In this document: positions 16,266-20,574 of the stretch, piece by piece
Position numbering within the stretch: position 1 is the first letter of the stretch
Layout: each line of letters begins with the position of its first letter
Source of the DNA: Bacillota bacterium
GTDB taxonomy: Bacteria; Bacillota; Dehalobacteriia; UBA4068; UBA4997
NCBI GenBank assembly: GCA_017398165.1
Contig: JAFQHB010000159.1
Span: forward strand, 1-20,574
Direction of reading: 5' to 3'
DNA: 20,574 nucleotides
Notes under the pieces: generated by a model
Database searches by the model: none
Seen by the model: only the letters and a program-made list of their open reading frames with translations
What the model was told of the DNA's origin: nothing
Program-made: the position numbers and the translations under genes

Positions 16266-16354
16266 TATTGTTTCCTCCTTGAGTTTCAGCCGTTCGCACA
16301 GCTATTGTTTTTGCTTATTGCCATATTATCGGCACGGCCTGTCCTACCGTGTTA

Positions 16355-17077
16355 TCACCGGTATATCCTGCCGCCAAAGATACTGCTGCCGACGCGCACC
16401 ATAGTTGCGCCTTCTTCAACAGCTATCCTGTAATCATTAGACATTCCCATTGAAAGTTCCTGCATAGAAATGTTGGAAAACGAATTTTTTTCGGCTCTGG
16501 CGCGCATTTCGTTACGCAATTTACGCAATTCGGCGAACACCGGGCGGACTTCCTCCGCCGGGGCGTCAGGGGCTACCGTCATCAGCCCGTCCACCGCGAT
16601 ATGCGGCATCCCGGCCAGCTCCACCAGCATATCCCATACCTCCGCCGGGGACAGGCCGAATTTACTTTCCTCCGCCGCCACATTGACCTCGATCAGACAA
16701 TGCACCACACGCTCCGCCGCGGCCGCCCGTTTCTCGATCTCCGCCGCCAGCCGCAGGCTGTCCAGAGAATGTATCAGCTCCACCTTATCAAAAACCTGCC
16801 GTACCTTGTTGGTCTGCAAATGCCCGATAAAGTGCCAGCGTGCCTCCGGCGGCAGCTGCCCCTGCTTATCCAGCAGCTCCTGCACCTTGTTCTCGGCCAG
16901 CGCATCGACACCGCAGCCCCAGGCACAGGCTACACGGGGCGCCTCCACCGTTTTGGATACTGCCAGCAGCCGCACCGCCGCAGCACTGTGGGCGCCGCGC
17001 AGCCGTGCCAGCTCTATCTCCGCCCGCACCAAGGCGAGGTTTTCCGCAATATCAGCATATTCTGCCGGACTTTGCAT
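16355..17077 (-). CDS. yggS: YggS/YlmE-family pyridoxal phosphate homeostasis protein
   Basis: This 240-aa protein binds PLP and buffers the free cofactor, affecting amino-acid and keto-acid balance. The PLP lysine is K42 in LLAVSKTV. WHFIGHLQTNKVR, the EVNVAAEESKFGL segment, DGLMTVAP, SMGMSNDY and VRVGSSIFG complete the TIM-barrel family pattern. The ATG at 17077 lies 6 nt after GGGAGG; a start six codons upstream would include that site in the coding region. It is the first gene of the division-type cluster (the ylmE position) and is preceded by its own promoter. Confidence 0.95.
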   Translation of the reverse strand: MQSPAEYADIAENLALVRAEIELARLRGAHSAAAVRLLAVSKTVEAPRVACAWGCGVDALAENKVQELLDKQGQLPPEARWHFIGHLQTNKVRQVFDKVELIHSLDSLRLAAEIEKRAAAAERVVHCLIEVNVAAEESKFGLSPAEVWDMLVELAGMPHIAVDGLMTVAPDAPAEEVRPVFAELRKLRNEMRARAEKNSFSNISMQELSMGMSNDYRIAVEEGATMVRVGSSIFGGRIYR

Positions 17078-17138
17078 ATTTTGCCTCCCACGCATCGGGT
17101 GATGCTACTCCCCCATGCTAATTTCAATCTGATATTAT

Positions 17139-17167
17139 ATTGTACCACACAACGCCGCTGTTTGCAA
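17139..17167 (-). promoter_or_regulatory. Promoter of the yggS-sepF-yggT operon
   Basis: Read on the minus strand, TTGCAA (17167-17162) and TACAAT (17144-17139) are 17 nt apart. It follows the upstream terminator directly and gives a leader of about 55 nt before yggS. Confidence 0.75.
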
Positions 17168-17178
17168 AGGCTTCGCAC

Positions 17179-17213
17179 AAAAAAAGCGTCCCGCATTTTC
17201 ATACAGGACGCTC
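17179..17213 (-). terminator. Rho-independent terminator after the DUF1648 gene
   Basis: On the minus strand AGCGTCC and GGGACGCT form a stem around a loop of about 12 nt and are followed by seven T residues (17185-17179). Confidence 0.88.
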
Positions 17214-17246
17214 ACCACACCATACGGCAAGCCGACTCTTCGTTCC

Positions 17247-17714
17247 CTACTTCACTTTATTCAGCCGGATAATCCAGAACACCATCTGGCCGAACAGCAC
17301 CAGTAGAAATACCGACAAAAACCACTCGCCCAATGAATCCCACGTCTGCGCCGTAGACATCAGCAAAAACACAAACAGGGCAACCGTCAGCAGTTTGGTG
17401 GTTTTCATCATATACTTCAGCGTGCGATACACCCGATCGCGGTTTGCCTCCGTCACCTGCACGCCGGTATTCCACGCCTGGGGGAAGAACTCTGTCGCCG
17501 AGATGATCACATACATTAGCCAGCTTATCACCAGGAAAACGATGACCATATTTTTGCTGCCCCAGCCATCGGCCTCGCCGAGGGCGTTATAATGCGTCGG
17601 CACCTGCGGCGGTATATCTGCCCAGATCTGCCAGATCCACACCGTCACCCCGGCCAGCAGCGCCAGACACAGCGCATCCGCCAGCATATCAAACCAGTTG
17701 TTCTTTACCTTCAT
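17247..17714 (-). CDS. DUF1648-domain membrane protein
   Basis: This 155-aa protein has four predicted membrane helices (about 11-31, 55-77, 106-121, 130-149). The loop IPPQVPTHYNALGEADGWGS (34-53) is the DUF1648 signature, also found at the N terminus of SdpI-like immunity and signalling proteins. No SdpI C-terminal domain is present, so immunity is only a possibility. The ATG overlaps the stop codon of the lipoprotein gene (ATGA), with a GGAGG within that gene's last codons, so the two are translationally coupled. It is the last gene of a three-gene operon and a terminator follows within 70 nt. Confidence 0.85.
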   Translation of the reverse strand: MKVKNNWFDMLADALCLALLAGVTVWIWQIWADIPPQVPTHYNALGEADGWGSKNMVIVFLVISWLMYVIISATEFFPQAWNTGVQVTEANRDRVYRTLKYMMKTTKLLTVALFVFLLMSTAQTWDSLGEWFLSVFLLVLFGQMVFWIIRLNKVK

Positions 17715-18538
17715 ATTTCATCCTCCACCACCCGGAAATTCACCCCATCACCATCACGGGAGAATTCCACTGCAAACCGGCAGGGCTCGGCATCATCCTC
17801 ACCTGTCGCCGAAAATTCCACCACAGCGTTACCCAGATACGTCAGCGGCAGATCATCCGTCAGCCCGGCGTGTATCCCGACCCGGTTGTAATAGCCGTCA
17901 AAACCCACGAAAGCCACACAAAGAGGCGAAAACTCATCATCCTCATAGATCACCACACCGGCCAGATCATAGGCCCCATCATCAGCCAGCACGCAATCCA
18001 GCACCGGCCGCCCGGCCCGCTGCATAAAAAGCTGTACCAGCTCATCCTCGGTACCGACAGACTCTACCGCCAGCGGCAGGACGACCTTAAAAACATACTG
18101 CCCGCCTTGCTCATCCCGCAGGAAGTACACAGCTTCCTCGTCACGGTCGCTGCCCCGGTAGCCGATGCCCAGCGACACCGTACCGTTTTCATCCGCCGTC
18201 AGCTCATAAGTCTCACACAGTATCTCACCGCTGTCCCCGGTATAGGTATAATGATTTTCACCCAGCGATACGGCCTCACCGAAGGCATCACCGACCTCCA
18301 AATCCAGCACATCCCGACGGCCATCCAGCGTCAGCACCGGCAGCGCATCATATTCCCAGTCAAATCCCGCAGCATAGTACGCCGCAGTTACCGCCTCGCC
18401 GGTGCTCTGTAGCGCCGCGATGACCTGCGGCGTGCCCGGATTCTGCGGCACACCCGTATCATCCGCCGCATCCTGCGTACAACCACCAAGCAGCGCCATA
18501 CACAGTGCCAGCACCGCCAAAAGCACTGTTTTCTTCAT
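17711..18538 (-). CDS. Lipoprotein of unknown function
   Basis: This 275-aa protein starts with a lysine-positive, hydrophobic signal peptide and an LGGC lipobox with the lipidated cysteine at 20. A short Asp/Gly/Pro linker (21-35) leads to an acidic, probably beta-rich body without motifs I recognise. The body has repeated short patterns of alternating hydrophobic and charged residues and two further cysteines in separate places (about 109 and 168). It should sit on the outer face of the cytoplasmic membrane. Ribosome binding site GGAGGGAT precedes the ATG. It lies between a 59-aa membrane protein and the DUF1648 protein and overlaps the latter, which suggests a joint envelope role. I cannot assign a function. 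Confidence 0.8.
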   Translation of the reverse strand: MKKTVLLAVLALCMALLGGCTQDAADDTGVPQNPGTPQVIAALQSTGEAVTAAYYAAGFDWEYDALPVLTLDGRRDVLDLEVGDAFGEAVSLGENHYTYTGDSGEILCETYELTADENGTVSLGIGYRGSDRDEEAVYFLRDEQGGQYVFKVVLPLAVESVGTEDELVQLFMQRAGRPVLDCVLADDGAYDLAGVVIYEDDEFSPLCVAFVGFDGYYNRVGIHAGLTDDLPLTYLGNAVVEFSATGEDDAEPCRFAVEFSRDGDGVNFRVVEDEI

Positions 18539-18594
18539 ACACTATCCCTCCATTTGTGTGTCCATTTATGCACTTGCCGATACACTCTCCGGCA

Positions 18595-18774
18595 CTATCG
18601 TTTGGCTCTCTGCCGGTTCACCATACCCATCGCCGTAAATATCGTGAAAAGTATCATACTGACAGCACCCAGACCATAATCGCCGCCCCAGATATTAAAA
18701 ATCGCACACAGCGCCCAAATACCGGCAGTGAAGAAATCCAGCACCATCACTTTCCCGGGGTCATTCTGTTTCAT
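18595..18774 (-). CDS. Small two-helix membrane protein (59 aa), function unknown
   Basis: The ATG at 18774 follows AGGAGG by 9 nt and opens a 59-codon frame ending in TAG at 18597-18595. The product starts MKQNDPGK, has a hydrophobic stretch from about 9 to 29 (VMVLDFFTAGIWALC onward), a GGDYG turn, a second hydrophobic stretch from about 35 to 52, and a basic end NRQRAKR. This predicts a membrane hairpin with both ends in the cytoplasm. It is the first gene after the promoter at 18814-18842 and precedes the lipoprotein gene by 56 nt. I recognise no family. Confidence 0.75.
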   Translation of the reverse strand: MKQNDPGKVMVLDFFTAGIWALCAIFNIWGGDYGLGAVSMILFTIFTAMGMVNRQRAKR

Positions 18775-18813
18775 ATCCCAAACCTCCTGTCACAACTGCT
18801 CACATTACCTTTT

Positions 18814-18842
18814 ATTATATCAATTCCCGCCTCATCGGTAAA
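18814..18842 (-). promoter_or_regulatory. Promoter of the three-gene envelope operon
   Basis: Read on the minus strand, TTTACC (18842-18837) and TATAAT (18819-18814) are 17 nt apart, giving a start point about 35 nt before the 59-aa gene. Confidence 0.72.
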
Positions 18843-18852
18843 GCTTTGACAC

Positions 18853-18890
18853 AAAAAAAAGCGGAGATACCACCGACATATCTCCGCTTT
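18853..18890 (-). terminator. Rho-independent terminator after the 138-aa gene
   Basis: On the minus strand AAAGCGGAGATA and TATCTCCGCTTT pair perfectly around a 9-nt loop and are followed by a run of T residues (18860-18853). Confidence 0.92.
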
Positions 18891-18914
18891 ACGCATTGTT
18901 TGTTTTTTTATTCA

Positions 18915-19331
18915 TTATTCACTGCTGCCGGTCAGCCTATCGAGCAGCTCCACCAGCTCCTCGCCCCCACGCAGCTCATAATACCCCTGCCCGGCACCGC
19001 CGTAAACGTAATTTATCCGCCCGACGATGATATGAAAGGACTCACCCTGATAATGCCCATCGACCTCATAGCGAACGTCCGCCAGCGCATAATGCTCCAT
19101 AAATACCGGCACTCTGCCGCAGTCCAACCCCTGCAGACCCTGCTGCAGTACCGCAATATCCACAGCATCGGTAATATCCCGGCTCTCCTCCGCCGCACCT
19201 ACCGCGGTAATACGGTATATCTGCAGGCTGTCGGCATCATCAAAAAGCACCCGCGGTGACGTCCAATATGCCACACCTGCCACCAGCAGCACCGCCAGCA
19301 GCACCACTACCGCTTTGCGTCTGTTTCTCAT
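18915..19331 (-). CDS. Membrane-anchored or secreted protein of unknown function (138 aa)
   Basis: The N terminus MRNRRK followed by a hydrophobic helix (about 7-24) is a signal anchor or an uncleaved signal peptide. No lipobox or clear cleavage site is seen. The external part of about 110 residues is acidic and likely mixed alpha/beta. It contains SLQIYRIT, SRDITDAVDIAVLQQGL and ends EELVELLDRLTGSSE. The pattern of a beta strand, an ITD segment and a leucine-rich helix recalls small extracytoplasmic DUF domains of Clostridia (DUF5301-like), but that resemblance is from memory and weak. The ATG at 19331 follows AAGGAGG by 9 nt; an upstream in-frame start 18 codons earlier would swallow this site. 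It has its own promoter and terminator. Confidence 0.75.
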   Translation of the reverse strand: MRNRRKAVVVLLAVLLVAGVAYWTSPRVLFDDADSLQIYRITAVGAAEESRDITDAVDIAVLQQGLQGLDCGRVPVFMEHYALADVRYEVDGHYQGESFHIIVGRINYVYGGAGQGYYELRGGEELVELLDRLTGSSE

Positions 19332-19355
19332 CGCAGGCACCTCCTTATCTATGTA

Positions 19356-19385
19356 ATTATATCGCCCCAAACACCCGCAAATCAA
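19356..19385 (-). promoter_or_regulatory. Promoter of the 138-aa gene
   Basis: Read on the minus strand, TTGATT (19385-19380) and TATAAT (19361-19356) are 18 nt apart, about 25 nt upstream of the start codon, so the leader is very short. Confidence 0.65.
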
Positions 19386-19387
19386 GC

Positions 19388-19435
19388 AAAAAAAACAGCA
19401 TCTATGCTCTTTTCAGAATTCATAAATGCTGTTTT
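19388..19435 (-). terminator. Rho-independent terminator of the toxin-antitoxin operon
   Basis: On the minus strand AAAACAGCAT and ATGCTGTTTT pair over 10 bp, with partial pairing further in (TTATG with CATAG), followed by eight T residues (19395-19388). Confidence 0.85.
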
Positions 19436-19440
19436 GATTA

Positions 19441-19716
19441 TCAGAACAAGTCGCTATGACTGCCTGTTCTATATAATGTCAAAATCAAAACACTCTCGGT
19501 TATTTTGTAGACCAACAACCAATCAGGTTCCACATGACATTCTCTGTAACCGCTGTAATCGCCCCTTAACGGATGGTCCAGGTATGATTCCGGCAACGTA
19601 TCGCCATTTGCCAAAACAGTAATCACATACTGTAATTTTTTTATATCACAATTCCTTTTCAGAGCGAGCTTAAAATCTTTCTTGAATTGTGAGGTTCTCT
19701 GGATTGTATATTTCAT
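19441..19716 (-). CDS. yafQ: YafQ-family mRNA interferase toxin (type II TA)
   Basis: This 91-aa protein belongs to the RelE/ParE superfamily, which cuts mRNA on the ribosome when its antitoxin is lost. It matches YafQ closely at the active-site end: H48 in DHPLRGDYSGYRECH, H61, D65 and W66 in HVEPDW, H87 in RTGSHSDLF and the terminal F91 correspond to the residues needed in E. coli YafQ, so it looks intact. The ATG is 1 nt after the antitoxin stop codon, with GAGG about 15 nt upstream inside the antitoxin gene, so translation is probably coupled. Its AT content is visibly higher than the neighbouring housekeeping genes, as is common for mobile TA pairs. Confidence 0.93.
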   Translation of the reverse strand: MKYTIQRTSQFKKDFKLALKRNCDIKKLQYVITVLANGDTLPESYLDHPLRGDYSGYRECHVEPDWLLVYKITESVLILTLYRTGSHSDLF

Positions 19717-19717
19717 T

Positions 19718-19990
19718 TTAATTCATCAAATCCTCAAACAAGGCTTCAACACTGGAGTAACGGGGAGCCGCAGGATCATTGATCATTTTATCTCCTTCTG
19801 CCAATGCTGCCAATGTTGTGGAATTGGGCACATCCAGAGTGATTTCAAACGGCATCCCATTATGCAGCAGGGACTGCCTGAAAAAAACATTAACTGCTGT
19901 CGTCAAATCCATACCCAATGCCGCATACAGGTTCTTCACCCGATCTTTGATTTCCTTATCGGTCCTGATAGTAATACTGGTATTCTGCAT
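19718..19990 (-). CDS. dinJ: RelB/DinJ-family antitoxin
   Basis: This 90-aa protein is the antitoxin for the adjacent YafQ. The N-terminal TSITIRTDKEIKDRVKNLYAALGMDLTTAVNVFF is the ribbon-helix-helix region that dimerises and binds the operator. The C-terminal part, ending EALFEDLMN, should wrap the toxin. I prefer the ATG at 19990, 8 nt after GAGGGG; a TTG two codons upstream also fits the frame but is closer to the Shine-Dalgarno. Promoter and an inverted repeat lie directly upstream, as expected for autorepression by the antitoxin and the complex. Confidence 0.92.
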   Translation of the reverse strand: MQNTSITIRTDKEIKDRVKNLYAALGMDLTTAVNVFFRQSLLHNGMPFEITLDVPNSTTLAALAEGDKMINDPAAPRYSSVEALFEDLMN

Positions 19991-20032
19991 AGTCAATGCC
20001 CCTCTCCAAATTTATCACATCCACACATCTAT

Positions 20033-20061
20033 ATTATATGACTTTTTCCGTCTGTTAGCAA
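20033..20061 (-). promoter_or_regulatory. Promoter of the toxin-antitoxin operon
   Basis: Read on the minus strand, TTGCTA (20061-20056) and TATAAT (20038-20033) are 17 nt apart, about 43 nt before the antitoxin ATG. Confidence 0.78.
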
Positions 20062-20071
20062 TACAACAGAC
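20050..20071. promoter_or_regulatory. Candidate antitoxin operator
   Basis: GTCTGTT (20050-20056) and AACAGAC (20065-20071) form a perfect 7-bp inverted repeat with an 8-nt centre that covers the -35 box. This is the position and symmetry expected for a ribbon-helix-helix dimer pair. Confidence 0.65.
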
Positions 20072-20109
20072 AATTTTTCTGATTTTTTGTTCGCCGCAAA
20101 TTAAACGAA

Positions 20110-20139
20110 AAGCCACGCTGCAGCAACGCAGCGTGGCTT
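20110..20139 (-). terminator. Rho-independent terminator of metG
   Basis: On the minus strand AAGCCACGCTGC and GCAGCGTGGCTT pair perfectly over 12 bp around a 6-nt loop and are followed by TTCGTTTAATTT. It lies about 30 nt after the metG stop. Confidence 0.85.
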
Positions 20140-20167
20140 ATTATACCAGATCAATGCAACAAACAAA

Positions 20168-20574
20168 TCAATACAGCTTGGCGCCTGCCGGGATGCGCTC
20201 ATCCACCATCAGCAGGTTCAGGCTCTCCTGCCCGTCATCCTGATGCACGGCCGAGATCAGCATACCGCAGGATTCAATGCCCATCATCTTTCTGGGCGGC
20301 AGATTTACAATAGCGATACAGGTCTTGCCGATCAGCTCCTCGGGCTGGTAATACTCGTGGATACCGCTCAGGATGGTCCGGTCGGTGCCAGTGCCGTCAT
20401 CGAGGGTAAACTGCAGCAGCTTCTTGCTCTTGGGTACGGCCACGCAATCCTTGACCTTTACCGCGCGGAAATCCGACTTGCAGAAGGTATCAAAATCCAC
20501 AGCCTCGGCAAACAACGGCTCGATCTGCACCTTGGAGAAATCGATCGGTGCAGGGGCAACCTGCTCTGCCGCAG
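20168..20574 (-). CDS. metG: Methionyl-tRNA synthetase, C-terminal part
   Basis: The frame is open to the right edge of the window and ends in a TAA at 20168-20170, so about 135 C-terminal codons are visible. They encode the dimerising, tRNA-binding OB-fold appended to many bacterial MetRS: IDFSKVQIEPLF, then SDFRAVKVKDC, SKKLLQFTLDDG, ILSGIHEYYQPEELIGK and VNLPPRKMMGIESCGMLIS. The GTG at 20530 is inside this gene and is not a start, because the preceding APAPIDFSK linker continues in frame. The catalytic domain lies outside the window. A free-standing CsaA-type protein is possible but less likely, because the family linker precedes the domain. Confidence 0.92.
   Translation of the reverse strand, partial: AAEQVAPAPIDFSKVQIEPLFAEAVDFDTFCKSDFRAVKVKDCVAVPKSKKLLQFTLDDGTGTDRTILSGIHEYYQPEELIGKTCIAIVNLPPRKMMGIESCGMLISAVHQDDGQESLNLLMVDERIPAGAKLY

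Noticed and set aside
16333..16351. CACGG/CCGTG hairpin between yggS and sepF as a terminator
   Set aside because: It has only 5-bp arms and no T-run on the minus strand, so it is unlikely to stop transcription.
20168..20530. A free-standing 120-aa tRNA-binding protein starting at GTG 20530
   Set aside because: The frame continues upstream without a stop to the window edge through a typical MetRS linker, and no ribosome binding site precedes the GTG.

Overview
This is a chromosomal, mid-GC (roughly 55-60% by eye) window that looks like a member of the Bacillota, probably Clostridia or Negativicutes. The support is a ylm-type cell-division cluster (yggS-sepF-yggT) running directly into ileS, adjacent gyrB-gyrA, strong AGGAGG-type ribosome binding sites, TTGNNN-N17-TATAAT promoters and many hairpin-plus-U-run terminators. 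I cannot name a genus. Most genes are housekeeping. I see no phage, transposase, CRISPR array, tRNA or rRNA.

Plus-strand block (1-8.7 kb): the last codons of an upstream gene (possibly rnmV), then rsmA overlapping rmuC, panB with its own promoter and a strong terminator, gyrB from a TTG start behind a good promoter and a leader of about 147 nt, gyrA ending in a strong terminator, and a small Cu/Zn superoxide dismutase-type protein without a signal peptide.

Middle (8.7-11.5 kb): a bidirectional terminator separates the sod gene from a minus-strand pair, mnmA (tRNA 2-thiouridylase) coupled by a GTGA overlap to a DUF1624/HGSNAT-like membrane protein. Divergent from mnmA is a small XRE-type regulator preceded by repeated AT-rich 15-mers. 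A second bidirectional terminator follows it.

Minus-strand block (11.5-20.6 kb), listed in direction of transcription from the right edge: the 3' end of metG; a DinJ/RelB-YafQ toxin-antitoxin pair with an inverted repeat across its -35 box; a 138-aa membrane-anchored protein; a three-gene envelope operon (a 59-aa membrane protein, a lipoprotein and a DUF1648 membrane protein); yggS-sepF-yggT-ileS; and pyrB. Nearly every unit here has a recognisable promoter at one end and a terminator at the other.

The least explained parts are the envelope operon, the 138-aa protein, the XRE upstream repeats, the inverted repeats lying inside the gyrB, mnmA and toxin-antitoxin promoters, and the N-terminal extension of GyrB. 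I found no convincing wholly new multi-gene system. The envelope operon is the nearest candidate.
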